In this document: positions 24,010 through 36,211 of the stretch, in pieces
Position numbering within the stretch: position 1 is the stretch's first letter
Layout: each line of letters opens with the position of its first letter
From: Symsagittifera roscoffensis
Taxonomy: Eukaryota > Xenacoelomorpha > Acoela > Convolutidae
Direction: 5' to 3'
Length of the DNA: 64,000 nucleotides
NCBI RefSeq assembly: GCF_963678635.1
Contig: NC_087067.1
Location: forward strand, 25,985,547 to 26,049,546
Notes under the pieces: model-generated
Database searches by the model: none
Told to the model about the DNA's origin: nothing
The model's input: only the letters and a program-made list of their open reading frames with translations
Position numbers and translations under genes: made by a program

Positions 24010-25500
24010 GATTTTTTTTTGCCTGGAGAGTTTGAAGAATCGACTGAGAGTTTGAAGAATCACCGTGAAGAATCGACTGAGAAAAAATTATTAGTGTTTT
24101 GTTTCTACACAGTGCTGATTTGAATTATACGGACAAACGACCGAAACTTGAAATTGAAAACGCATTTTTCTTTCAAAAGTTGAAAAAATTGGTCGCTATT
24201 TTCTCCCTTTTTCAAGCTAATACTGAAGAGTAAGGGTCACTCCCAGCCTATATTTACTACTCTGACTTAGCTTTTGACTAGCTTCTGGAAATTTTGAGCT
24301 AGAAAATCGTTAAAATCTTCAGTATTCGGATTGCTGCCTTCTGATCTGAACTGTTCTTGCATTTTGTTAAAAATCACCTATATTTGAAGAAGTTTTCTCA
24401 AAGGTTTCTGGCTTTTGTTTTCAAATGACTTCTCAAAGAAAAAATTTTTAATTTTTGGAATAAAGATTTCAATTTTTTTTTTGTTTACCTGATGATTATT
24501 AAGATTGAAATTACCCTTACTATTTAAAATACTTTTCTGTAATTATTTAAAAATTTCATTATAACTGTTGTACAGTTTTCCGATTTTTTTGAACTGAGAG
24601 CTTAGGAAGAATTTTTTCTCAATAAGATTGGATAGCTATCAAAAGATGTGAAAAGCGTTAGTTAACACATTCAAAGTCAATATTAAATTCCTTTTGTATA
24701 AGGATCTGCCAGAGTGCAAAAAAGATATTATCCTCTTTGAAATCACCTAAAAATGTCTTGAGCTTGTAGTTAGTTAAAAATTTATAAAAAAAACCTTCCT
24801 TAATAAAGAAAGCTACACCCCTCAGAGCGTCGTTGCCTATTCACTGTTTCTATAGTTTGGTAACTGGCAGTTTAAAAAATCAAATTCCATGGCCTTTTTC
24901 AATCAAATCTCAGCTTGCAGTTGATTAGATTTTGTTTCAGAAAACTGTCTGAACTTTTAAAATTTTGCGTCAATGAGCGACCTTTTTTCATTAGATCAGT
25001 TTTCACTTTTAAACTTTACTCTGTTTTTCTGCTTTTTTGAATATTCTTAAGGCTTGTATACCTACTTTCAGGTGCAGGAAGTTGTGCCTAAAATCGCAAT
25101 TTGGTTCAAAAAAATTACTTCTACTTTTTAAATTCTTTATTCTTCCTAAGTGGAAAAATCATATAAATTTAATTAACAGAAATTGGTGAAAATTCAAACT
25201 ATGAGTAAGGCCTAGAAGTTTTGAGTGGAGAATTGAAATTCTCTGAAATTAGGAGGCCGTTTTTGAGATGATTTTGTTACCGAAAATCAAAGTTCGAGTT
25301 TGCTAGCTAAATAAAATACCAAACTTACATTTTTTTTATCGTAGAAAAGTTAAAAACTCAAAATTATTACGTTTGAAAAAAACTGAACTGCGATCCGTTG
25401 GTAAAACCCTTTGCTGCAAAAATCACATGGGCGAATTTTTGGACTTTACTCTTTGGAAAAATTACTCGAAATTTAAAAATAAATAAAAAACGTGTTCCAA
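24010..25500. repeat. Second tandem duplication, unit 1
   Basis: It opens with TTGCCTGGAGAGTTTGAAG, then a ~70-bp MITE stub, then a body (24,253-25,200) that matches 27,035-27,965. Shared anchors include GACTTAGCTTTTGA.TAGCT, TTTTTGGAATAAAGAT, ATCAAATTCCAT and TTGCGTCAATGAGC. No gene is seen in it. Confidence 0.7.
24110..24180. repeat. MITE stub (left terminus only)
   Basis: CAGTGCTGATTTGAATTAT and about 50 further bases match the left arm of the foldback MITE. The rest of the element and the right end are absent, so most of it has been deleted. Confidence 0.75.
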
Positions 25501-25506
25501 AATTAG

Positions 25507-28000
25507 TTTTTTTTGCCTGGAGAATTTGAAACAATTTTACTGTGAAGAATTGACTGAGAAAGGAATCGTTAGCTTTTTGTTTCTATAAACGGATGATTTA
25601 AATTATCTGGAAAAAGTGACCCAAAATTGAAAATGAAAATGCGTCTTTGTCAATTTGGTTTCGCTTTAGATGAAAAATGGCGAAGACAGAACTTAGTTAA
25701 AACGTGGGTAAAAATAGTATAGTGCTTTATTTTTTTTGTGAAAATGTGGTCCAAAATCTTACGGCTAATTTTAAAAAAGAATATTTTTTGGCCGATGAAA
25801 ATTTACGCTAGAACAACAGGATCAACTGCTGACAAAATTAATTAATTTTAACCCTCTCATGTAGCTTAACAGCGAAATAATATTTGTATATTTTGAGTGG
25901 TATGTTTTAATTTTGTCTTCAATAAAAATTGGTATTTCATATTTTACACTGGTCATTTTTTGTTTATTAAACAAAAATATTTATCTCATAAAAAAAACAT
26001 TAGAAGATTGCATTCTTCCGCGTAAATTCTATTGGGCTAAATGTGAGGCTCATTTTGATATAGTTTTGTCAAAAAGTTAATTTGTAGCTTTGGAGTAATT
26101 GATTGAAAAATAAAATCAAAGTTATTGGAATAGAATTTTGGGCTCACACCTCTTAAAATGAAAAGCAACTTTACAAAATTTTTGATTTCCAACAGATCCT
26201 ATTATAACCTTAACAATGAAGTTCGGAAATCACTTTTAATTATAACTCTTGAAACAGACAGAGTTATTGTTGCGCCCTAATCTGTTTCAGAATGTCTCAT
26301 TATTTAATTTTGGAACAATTTCAACTGAGGGGTCTTTGCTGGCTTTCTTTTTTTTAAGTGACGTTTTATAGCCATTTCATAGATTAGTTCACAATTTTAG
26401 TATCTTGGTTGAATTTAGGTTTTTTAATGTCTTCAGCAGTGCAGAGATGAAGACAAGATCTGATGTGATATGTCACAAAGCCTTTTTAAGAGTTTTATTA
26501 AGGTGGGTTTTGAAGTTTAACTCAACATGAATTAAAAAGCCTAAGTATCTATGAGATCGTTTGCAAGAATTTTGTTTTTTTTTGGTAAAATCTAAAGTGG
26601 TTCATGTTCTCTTACTGAATTCCAGTCTTGGTTGTCGTATTTAGTGTGCAATCATCGTCTCACTATACTACTTTATTTTGCCTATAGGCGTTTGGCAAGT
26701 GATCTACGTTTAGCAAAAACAAAAATTGAAAACAGACCTAGGATTAAACATTGTGGTATTTCACAGCTTTGTAATTTAATGCCCGAACCTGAATGAGCCT
26801 AAACTAACGCACTACTCTTGATTTTCGGGAATTGATTTTTAAAAATTAACGAAATTGCCTCATAAATCGTATACTTTGCTTCGAAGTTCGACATCATCTT
26901 ATCCTAAGTTCTCAACTATTCGATCAAAGTGACGTTCAAGATTGGCTCAACTGTAAATTGGATATTTTTGAAAACTTTTGTTAAAATATTTTTAAAAAAA
27001 TGCATCTCCACAGTATTGTTGTAAGATTTTTGTTGACTTAGCTTTTGATTAGCTACTGGACAATTTGCTTAAAAAATTTAGAAATTTTTAAACTTTACTG
27101 TAATCAGAATGCTCTTTGCTGGTCTCAACTATTTTTGTTTTTGTTAGTTCTCACCTATAATTAAAGAAATTATTCTTATGGTTTTTGCTTTCAAGTGATT
27201 TTTCGAAGAAAACGTTTTTTCTTCCAGTTTTTGGAATAAAGATGTCATTTTAATTGTGAGTTCACTTGAAATTTATTAAGATTAGAGTTACAAGCATTAG
27301 TTAAAACACTTTTCTTTATTTTTGTTTCATAAATAAACTTAGCTGATATCCTGTTTTTTGATTTTTTTGACATGAATTTTAGAAAGGATATTTTCTCAAA
27401 AAGATTGGACAGCTATTAGAAGCTCTGAAGAGCAACAGTCCACACCTTCAAAATCCAGTTTCAATTCATTTTTACTGAATGGTCTGGCAGAGCGCAAACG
27501 AACTCACTGATTTTGCTTAAAACGGTCGGAATTTGTGACTCATAGGAAAGCAACTTTCGTTACATAGGAAAGCAACACCCCTACTGCATCTATGCCTACT
27601 CATTGTCTCTTTGGATTGGTAAAATGATAGTTTGAACACATCAAATTCCATAGTTTTTTCAACCATATTTCAGAAAAAGCTACAATTTGCGGTTGATTAG
27701 ATTTAGTTTCGGAAATTTTTCCGAGAATTAAATGGCTTTGCGTCAATGAGCAATGTGTTTCATAATTTCATAAAAATGGACATTCAATTAAGTTTCTTAC
27801 TTTTTTTTCTATTTTTTTCTTGCAATATTACAGTCTATTTAATTATTCTTGGGTGCCAGAAATCGTGCTCGGAACCGCAGTCTGGTTCAAAGAAAATAAT
27901 TTTTAATGATTTTTTCATTAAATGGATAATTAATTCAATTTTTATTAACAAGAAGTGCTGAAAGTTTAAGCTATAGGTCAAAACGTTTTCATAAATTAAT
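25507..28000. repeat. Second tandem duplication, unit 2
   Basis: The same leading sequence (TTGCCTGGAGAATTTGAA) is followed by a nearly complete but decayed MITE and then the body at 27,035-27,965. Unit 1 has the same layout with the MITE almost gone, so duplication of a MITE-bearing unit is the simplest history. No gene is seen. Confidence 0.65.
25590..26180. mobile_element. Foldback MITE, decayed copy 3
   Basis: Left-arm sequence (GGATGATTTAAATTATCTGG...) through the central CTCATTTTGATATAG segment to a right arm that fades out near 26,180. It is much more diverged than the two full copies, and the terminal CAGTGCTG has been lost at both ends. Confidence 0.6.
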
Positions 28001-30006
28001 AAAAAATTAACAGAAAAAGAGACAAATAATTTACAGTTGCTGAGAATTGCAACTAGCATCAATTTCCTAAAAAAAATTTTGTTCCTCTAGTTTTTTTTGT
28101 GATAAATGCATACTAAAGGGTGCTTATTACTAAGAAAATAAAAAATGATTTTTGAGTGTTTAGGCTTAAGAAACTTCCCTTCTTTCAAAACTAAATGAGA
28201 GAAAATAACGTTTGCCTCTATGCAAACTGTAGAGTTTTCACTTGTGTATAGATTGATTAAACATTGAAAAATTGTAAAAAAAAAAACAGTTAATGAGAAA
28301 AGGACAATTTTCCGAGAAAAATTATTCATATTGTAGTACCAACATTTTTGCTCAATCACCTGATTTATCTCATGCAATACTATTAATACAGCAATACTAT
28401 TAAGTCAATTTCTCAGTTTTGATGGACTACTGTCATCTCTGACAAGCTAGTTCTTAAGATTTGACAAGATTTCTTTTTCAGTGTTCATATTATTTTTTCT
28501 TTCAATCAATTTGGGATAAGCTCTAGCATAGAGTTTCTTAAGTTTTTATTCATTATCTCTATTGGATGCCGGCGCTTAGTTATTGACGCCGTCTTAGCCA
28601 TGTTTTTTTTCTGGACTCTTTTTTCATTTACATTGTCCACATGGTCCACAAATATGCATATCGAACTTGACTACTGTCTTGTTACGCAAATGACGCGTGG
28701 CAATTCTACGAAGATGTGATGATATTAATTTTTATTGCCTCTTTGCTTATGATTGACTCAATAGAAAGGTTTTGCTCGTTCGTGTATATTTTGTTTCATT
28801 CGAACTTGTTGCTTTTGTTATATACATTTTTTCATACTCTCAGCCTCTCGTACAAATAGTATGCAAATTGCTAGATTTTTTGTCAAGTTTACGCCTACAA
28901 GTTACTAAATTATTTGACATCAGCAGCAACGATTCTCTTAAATTCTTATCACTAACCTGGTTGATGATATATATCATTCATCTGCAATACAATCTGTGTG
29001 CAAAAATTTGCGCTCATTCAACTCAGTTTTCTAAAGATTGGGCTCTTATGGCAGGCTCTAATGAGCCTGAAAAAGCAACCAATGTGGACCCGGTGTCCAA
29101 ACATTATTTTAATTATTCAATTCTTTGTTCATTTTCTCAAATATACCAATCTTGTTCAAAACATTCTCACCTCCCCATTTTAGTGTATATTTGTATGCTA
29201 TTATCTGAGATAGGAAAGTAGGTAGTTAAGTTGATCCAAATTAGCTGAAATATTCTAACAATTTTCTAATGAAAAAGAACAAAAAGCCAGGGAAAAAACT
29301 TGTACGACAATAAAATTTCGATTTGGGAGAACCAAAACAATCAGGAAACTCGAAAACAAGTGATTACTGTTGGAAAAAAGGTAAATAAGATCAAACCACT
29401 GAAGCCATAATGAGTTAAGTATAAAGCAAACACTGCCTCTTTTTTATTTATGCCCAAAACCTTTTAATTGACTGTTCTCAATTTTTCAATTACCTTTGAT
29501 AGTGATACCAGATTGTTTTAGAATAGGGTACTAACCAGCCTTTAAGAAATGCAAAAAATTTCAACTCAGTGTGTGTTCATTACTGTAGATTTATATTTTT
29601 ATTGAATTTTTTATGAGGAATCATTCTGCGATTTCAATACACAACAGCCCATTTTTTGCTAGTTGAGATATCTCAGATGACTACTTGGTATGCAGAAGCA
29701 AACCATTTATTCAAATTTACTCATACATAGTGAACAAGAAAAAAGAAAACTGTTTTATAATTTGTACAACAAAATTATTCAGGAAAAGGTTTATTATTGG
29801 TTAGAAAAGTTCTTTCATTTTTGCTTGAGATTTTTTTCAAAAAATAAATCGCCTGAGATTTACGTTCAAAACATAATAAAAAACATCTTTATTAAACCGT
29901 TGAGGTTTCCTAGGCTGCCGGGCTTGTAAAAGATTGCCAGGTTTTCATCCTTAGACGCAAGTTTTAAATTTCACCTTAATAATTTATAAACTATAACCAA
30001 GAAGGG
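28001..30006. other. Spacer, no gene supported
   Basis: A 149-codon plus-strand frame at 28,772-29,221 is hydrophobic at its start but has no motif or exon border. It could be chance or a decayed gene. A GCAATACTATTAA direct repeat sits near 28,374-28,403. Confidence 0.4.
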
Positions 30007-30133
30007 ATGATATTAATTTACCTATTGACTTTCATCTATTCCTTGGGAAGCAGCGAAGTTAGACAGCGGGACTGTGTTGTGGTGTTGAGAGATGAGAGAG
30101 ACAGTAGCGGCGTCTTACAACAAACTTTTACAG
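30007..30133 (+). CDS. Possible first exon of a secreted protein
   Basis: ATG at 30,007 opens a frame with a signal-peptide-like start, MILIYLLTFIYSLGSSEV. A polar stretch (RQRDCVVVLRDERDSSG) follows in a locally GC-rich patch. The frame reaches a good donor, TTTTACAG|GTAAGA, at 30,134. Past that donor the sequence falls back to AT-rich spacer. The leader is short, the predicted mature part would begin around residue 16-18, and no second exon is identified. The family is unknown. Seen: leader, composition change, donor. Inferred: that it is an exon. Confidence 0.35.
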
Positions 30134-33100
30134 GTAAGACAATCAATCAAAGAAAGAATGATAAGACTCTGATTGCTATAACACAGATGAAAACTTTTCT
30201 TAAAGCTCAATTAATTAATACGGATTTAACTAGAAAACTAAATGAGAAAAATGAGATTTTCTCATTTTTTATCGTTTTATATCAATGTTGCTGTTGTCAA
30301 GAAAATGTTTTCAAACAATAGCAGCTCTAAAAAAATTGTTTATGCAAAAAAAGTGATAAAATTTCAAATAAAAAACTTAGATATATACAAAAAATTTGTT
30401 TTGATTGTGTTTGTTGAATTTTCTCCCTGCTCGAAGTTTTATCTGGAAAACGTTTTAAAATTAATTATTTTACCTCAACTATTCAGCTTGGAACAATTTC
30501 CGTTTCGCCAATTACGCTATGCGTTCTTAAAAATCTAGCGCGCATTATTTCAAACGGCAAAAGCTGGAAATTTTCAAACCCCCATATTTCCTACCTTTGT
30601 AATAACGTAATTGTTTTGCAACCGTGTACTAGACTTTTTTCCCGTAAATATCTTTGATCACAGGACGCATCTTAGACTCATCTCTTGGTCCCTTCTATTG
30701 GAAATACTGCAACAGAAATAAAAATTGAGAATATCACGATTTTAAAAATCATCATATTCAGGATTCGTTTTTTGGTTGGTTGTACTTTTACCAACCCCAT
30801 TTTTTTAAAATCAATTTTTTCCGTTTTTTTTCGGCATAACAGGTTTTGCTTATAATATATCGGCTTAGTGGTCTCATGTTGCGTCTTCTGATGGTCGAAA
30901 GGTTTGTGTGAGTGTTGGTTTTGGAGTACACTTTAAAGTTGTGTTAGTTTTTTGATAGAAACCTTTAAAAATTTTGTTTGGTTTTTCTTACTAGTTTTCG
31001 AAACGGGTTATTACTTTTTGTTTGTTTCCGGCCTAAAGAGTTTCTGCCAAGATATTTTTGTCTTTGCTACCGCTTGGTTAGTTCTTTGTCGATGCTAATT
31101 TTACATTATTTTGTCTAGGCGTGTTTTTTATTTATTATGATGTTTTTTTCAACAATTTCAAGTAATGTCATTTTTTTGGCTTAGTGTTTTTTTTTGCAAC
31201 AACTTTTATTAGAAAACTGCTTTGATCAAAAGGGCTTGATCAGAAGTATTTGATTACTTGGCCCGTTTAAAAATAGATATAGCAAACTATTTGTTTGTTG
31301 TTAACCATTCAATTATTAATCAAAAAGTTTAAAATTCCATTTTATTTTTAATGATATGCTGAGCAGAACCAAAAATATCTTTTGTGCAACTTTTATTCAG
31401 GACAAGGTTATGGCGGAGGCCCACGATACTCGAAACTTCATGTTATTGCGTAGCGTAGTCGACAAATTTTTTGGCTGATAATTTATTTGAAATTGAGTCC
31501 AGCAAACAATTCTAAAGTTGTTGTTGGCAAGCTTAAAATTTTCACTTTTGTTGATTTCGTAGAGGGAAGATTTTGAAGTGCGCGTAGTAAAAAGATACTG
31601 AAAATGAAAAAGATTAAGTTTTTGAGCTTCTATCAGTTACGGCTTTCACATTGAACAAGCAGTTTTGCGTTTTTCAGTATTCAAAATAACGGATTGGAGG
31701 GCAATTGATTATTTTTTTTCCAAAATATCATTATAAAGAATTTAAAGATTAAGAAAAAATTGATTGTACGATGAAACTTTTTGAATTCAAGGGAAAATGG
31801 TTCTTTAATGATTGATTTATGACAACTATTGTTTGAGTAATGTAGCGACCATTTTTGCACATGTAAGCATTGAAAAAAACCCTTGCAAAAATGAACTTAA
31901 ATCGAAGTAAAGCAAGTTTATTCATCCAAATCAGTCTTTTTGAGAATTTAAGCAAATCATTTTTGCAATAAACATTTCCTGTAAATTTTAGAATGCAAAA
32001 ACTATTAGTTTTCGCAGCAAAAAAATGAGCAGTTTTTGAAATTGAGAAAAATTGGCCAACAGTTGCACAGCTAGCACGGAATTTTCTGACCGGTTTATTT
32101 TGAAAAAAAAGAAGTAGATCATACTAAGCATCGGTAAAATTTTATATATTGCCAGCATTTTGCTTTGAAGATGAATCATTGTTGCTTTCTATGGTCTTTT
32201 CCTGGGTTGAAACTGCATTGCATTTCAGAAAAGCATCATAGATTTTTCATTTTTTTCATGCATCATTCAAGTAACAGTGCTACTTTAAAATTACTCATCC
32301 ATGTTTATATCTATGAAACATGATCAAAAATTACCGTGATCTTTTTTTTTGGTGAATCATCTAAAAAGCAAATATGCAAAATCAATGATACGTCAATGAG
32401 ACACAAATGCAAACTGCATAGACGAATCATAAAACTGAAATCTATTTTTCAGTCATGGTTCATCCTGAAACATCTATTAAAAATTAAGACTTTTTGATCC
32501 GAGGTTGCGAGCGCAAAAAAAAATAAGTTACAAAATCTAAACTTTCCTCATCGTGTTCGCAAAGAACTCAAGCAAACGCTACGCTATAAAACCTGCACAC
32601 GGCGTAATAAGTTACTTGGACTTTCCTGGTTAAGTAATTGAAAGAGAGAGTCATTTCACAAAATCGCAAAAACTTTTTTTAGCAAAACATTTAACCAGAA
32701 TTGAAACTTTCTAATTGTTTCAATCGGATTTCAAACCCACTATTTGGTCACCTGAAATAAAAGGCTATGTTACGTGCCAATACAACTTTAAACGCCTTGG
32801 CCCATTCGATTGTTTTTCTTTCGAATAATATTTTATACATGATTTTTTCAGTATTATTATTATCATCATAACCAGAAAACTACAACTTTTTTCTAAACCT
32901 GATTAGGACTGGGTGAGGGAAAAGACACTAATATCACTTAAAATTTTGACTTTTTTGGACTTTTTCATTTTTTTTCTAATTTGTCAACCTCTGACTTGAC
33001 AACCTTTTGATTTTTGAAGCTTTATTTTCAAAACATGGATTAAACATGGATATTTCATCAATATAACATCAGTGTACTAAAGCAATCATTAAAATGATGT

Positions 33101-33677
33101 CTCATCGGTTTTTGATCATTTTCACCTGATAGTTTTTGAATCAAAACAAACATGATAAATTAAAACAAAATTAATCATTATGTTTTGACTGTTACATCCC
33201 TGAATTTTTTTCAAAGCCTTGCAATAAGAAAGATACCATTCTAAATTGGAATGACATTTCAACCAGGGTTAATATTGAAGTAATATTTTATAACTAGCTA
33301 TCGATTCAGGAAGTTTTATCACAAAATGATAACAGATCAACTTTTTTGCCGAAAGCAGGTTTGACGGTTAAATGTAATTTCAAATAAAACGTGACATCGT
33401 ATTAATATATAAAGTATTGCTAATATGAATAAAAAACCGAAGTGAGGAAAAAAAGTGCAGAATCAAAACCGGACTGCACAAAAGCCCGACTGAGAGAAAA
33501 CTCTGCAAAATCGCATTTAAGACGGAATATTTGTTCCGCGAAACCATGGAAAAGTTTAATCATCTAAAAATTTCAAAACAACCATGGCTGCGGTTTTTTC
33601 TATTTAACGCCATTTTGATGAATCCATTAAAACCATAGCTAATCAAGGACCAAATTAAGGATTTAGGTTTGATAGTA
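30134..33677. other. Long spacer, no gene supported
   Basis: No coding region that I can defend. There are many T-runs and short frames such as 31,749-31,955 and 31,988-32,179 (minus) without motifs. A TTTTATTCAG acceptor-like site at 31,400 precedes a Gly-rich open stretch of about 17 codons that soon stops. Confidence 0.45.
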
Positions 33678-33725
33678 TCTCGGGTCGAGATTTGAGATTT
33701 TTGTTTCGACCGATGCGGGTCAAAC
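33678..33725 (+). repeat. Left terminal inverted repeat
   Basis: Begins TCTCGGGTCGAGATTTGAG. It is the inverse partner of 46,222-46,269. Confidence 0.6.
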
Positions 33726-33764
33726 ACATGTCAGAGTGCGACCAAAAATCCATAGTCGAGAAGC

Positions 33765-33955
33765 CCTATAGACAAACTCAAAGTCGAAATATAAAGCCGA
33801 GTCGGTCGAAATATAAAGTCAAGTGGGTCAAAAAATAAAGTCGATTATAAAGTCGAAAAATGAAGTCGGACACAAAATCGAAACACAAAGTCGAACACAA
33901 GTTTACAGCATAGTCGAAATCAAAGTCGAAATATAAAGTCGAACACAAACTAATT
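33765..33955. repeat. GTCGA-rich subterminal array, left
   Basis: Irregular copies of AAAGTCGAAATATAAAGTCG and shorter forms. The GTCGA core recurs about ten times. Confidence 0.8.
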
Positions 33956-34400
33956 TTTGTTTGCTGGCAGAACTCTAAACAGTTGCAGTTAGCAACACAA
34001 TCCAGTATATATGTTTTTTTAAAGTACAGTTAGATGTAACAGCAAATTTGCTGTTCTTATACAGGACCACCACGAGACGGCCTGCACATGGTCACAAATC
34101 TTCTAAGCTATTTTTGGGGCAACGACAAAAGCGTCACCACAAAAGCAGGAAGCTATAAAAAAAGGAAACATTCAGTCATCAACAAAATGACAGACCTCAA
34201 CTTATTATAGCAATTAATCAGATAAGAAACGTTAGCAATAACTTTGAGCTAAAAATAAAAATCGTTTTTTTTATGTAAGAAAAATTGGTACCATTTCTAC
34301 GAATCATTTTTTTCGAAAAAAGTAACAAAAAAATTGGCAAAATTTTTTAAAGACACACTGAACACAATTTTTGTTTGCGAAATGAGAGCTATTTGATTGA

Positions 34401-34930
34401 AATTTAAGTTTAAAAAATCTTCAAACTAAAAAATTTGAAATTTCATCTCCGAAATAGGAACAAAATTTTAAACCAAATGTTTTTTGTTTAAGAGCCTAAC
34501 AAAGCCTTTTGACCTTATCGGATCAATCAAAGTAATTCATCTGGCTCTCAACCATCTTGGTTTTAAATGGTTTTGTTCTACATTTTTTTGCTAAGATATG
34601 ATCCGAAAAAACTCTGAAAATGGATACATTCATACATAAATACATACATAATTACTAAGTTTAAATCTCAAATTTTTAAGTTTAAAAAATCTTCAAACTA
34701 AAAAATTTGAAATTTCATCTCCGAAATAGGAACAAAATTTTAAACCAAATGTTTTTTGTTTAAGAGCCTAACAAAGCCTTTTGACCTTATCGGATCAATC
34801 AAAGTAGTTCATCTGGCTCTCAACCATCTTGGTTTTAAATGGTTTTGTTCTACATTTTTTTGCTAAGATATGATCCGAAAAAACTCTGAAAATGGATACA
34901 TTCATACATAAATACATACATAATTACTTA
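34401..34930. repeat. ~273-bp tandem repeat, copies 1 and 2
   Basis: Copies at about 34,401-34,656 and 34,657-34,930 are nearly identical, with anchors CCTTATCGGATCAATCAAAG and GGATACATTCATACATAAAT. A third copy lies at 45,720-45,998, on the far side of the BEL element. Copy 2 ends ATTACTTA directly against the LTR. Confidence 0.92.
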
Positions 34931-34977
34931 TGTTGCAATGCAAAACAAGAGTATAGAATAAAACAAGTATAGATGCA

Positions 34978-34984
34978 TATAAAA
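34978..34984 (+). promoter_or_regulatory. Possible LTR TATA box
   Basis: TATAAAA sits 47 bp into the LTR (GCATATAAAACAAG). Initiation about 30 bp on would fall inside the tRNA-like module. No experimental or comparative support is available here. Confidence 0.3.
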
Positions 34985-34987
34985 CAA

Positions 34988-35058
34988 GCACAGTTGGCCG
35001 AGCGGCCTAGAGACAAGTCTCTCACGCCGGTCAACCGGGTTCGAGTCCCCCCATATGC
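34988..35058 (+). promoter_or_regulatory. tRNA-like module (Pol III A/B boxes) in 5' LTR
   Basis: An A box TGGCCGAGCGG at 34,995-35,005 and a B box GGTTCGAGTCC at 35,038-35,048 match the tRNA internal-promoter consensus at tRNA spacing. AGAGAC..GTCTCT makes a hairpin where the anticodon arm would be. The acceptor arms pair poorly, so this is probably a tRNA-derived promoter-like insert and not a working tRNA. An outer pair, GCATAT/ATATGC, flanks it. The same module is at 44,042-44,112 in the 3' LTR. Confidence 0.6.
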
Positions 35059-35503
35059 AGACCTTAAAACATGTAGACCCGAGGGGCTATAGCCCCATTT
35101 GACCGTTTTTTACTGTTTTTTGGTTCTAATTCGGTTCAGCCTTGATTAAGGCTGACCGCTAAAAAAGAGCAATTTGTCTCAAGGACATTACCGACCGGTT
35201 CTTGTGGCTAGCTTGCGCCGTTTTGTACCAAAAACGGACAGTTCAGATAAAAAGTTATATGATGTTTTTGATCGATAGAGAATGCCGAAATTTATCTATT
35301 TGCCTGAGTTATTTACCGAAAAATATCTCTTATTAATTTAACGAATTTGGATCAGTTTTTTTTGGAGATTAGCGAGCATATTTTGGCACCCCACAAGGGA
35401 CCCGAGGCGATATTGGAGGCGATATTTCATTGTTAGAAGCAATTGCAATCGTTTCTGATTTCGCATCGACACCAATTCTAGAAGATTCTGAAAACGAGGA
35501 GGG

Positions 35504-35735
35504 TTGCTGACAGGAGTGTGGCTGACAGGAGTGTGGCTGACAAGAGTGTGGCTGACAGGAGTGTTGCTGATCGGAGTGTTGCTGATCGGAGTGTTGCTGA
35601 CAGGAGCGTTGCTGACAAGAGTGTTGCTGACAGAAGTGTTGCTGACAGGAGTGTTGCTGAAAGGAGTGTTGCTGATAGGAGTGTTGCCGACAGGAGTGTT
35701 GCTGACAGGAGTGTTGCTGATAGCGTTGCAGTGGG
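35504..35735 (+). repeat. 15-bp minisatellite in 5' LTR
   Basis: About 15 units of TTGCTGACAGGAGTG with point variants. With period 15, two plus-strand frames stay open (ADRSV and LLTGV repeats), but neither begins with ATG. Treat it as noncoding unless shown otherwise. Confidence 0.93.
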
Positions 35736-36211
35736 TCAGACTCGTGAGAGTGAAAGTTTTGACAACCCGAAACCGGTGTCGCCAGTCTCCAATTAAAACT
35801 GTAAGACTCGACTAGTTTAAGACTCTCATATTGTGCTATAAAATTTTATACGCTGTCATACATCTTGAGAAATTTTTCCGCAAGCTAGCCCCCGGTAATT
35901 TTTCTTAATACCCAAAATTTTTGGACAGTTCTGTTGAACTGAAATAACTTACAATCGATACTTAGTCAACTGACTTGACATTTTTTTCTCGATACCAAAA
36001 ATTTTTGGATATATGTGAACGGAATTTTAATCAGTGAAATCGGAACATAGACAAGAGGTACTGGACTAATTTTTTGGATTGGTTTATGACTCGAACCTGC
36101 TGACCAAAATTTACTGAAAAATTTTGTGAAAAAAGTGAAAAATTAACAAAAAATCCTCAAAACGTCTCCAGAATTCTGCGAAATTGTGCTGTAAGATGAC
36201 ACCAACCTTAT

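Noticed and set aside
28772-29221. 149-codon plus-strand frame
   Set aside because: No motif, no exon border, and composition expected of AT-rich chance frames.
31401-31453. Gly-rich stretch after an acceptor-like TTTTATTCAG
   Set aside because: Only about 17 codons before a stop, with no donor or supporting context.
34988-35058. A functional tRNA gene in the LTR
   Set aside because: A and B boxes are good, but the acceptor and D arms do not pair properly and no anticodon loop of seven bases forms.
35504-35815. 103- and 92-codon frames in the LTR minisatellite (and their copies at 44,558-44,869)
   Set aside because: Neither frame has an ATG; they open only because the unit is 15 bp. Kept as a repeat.
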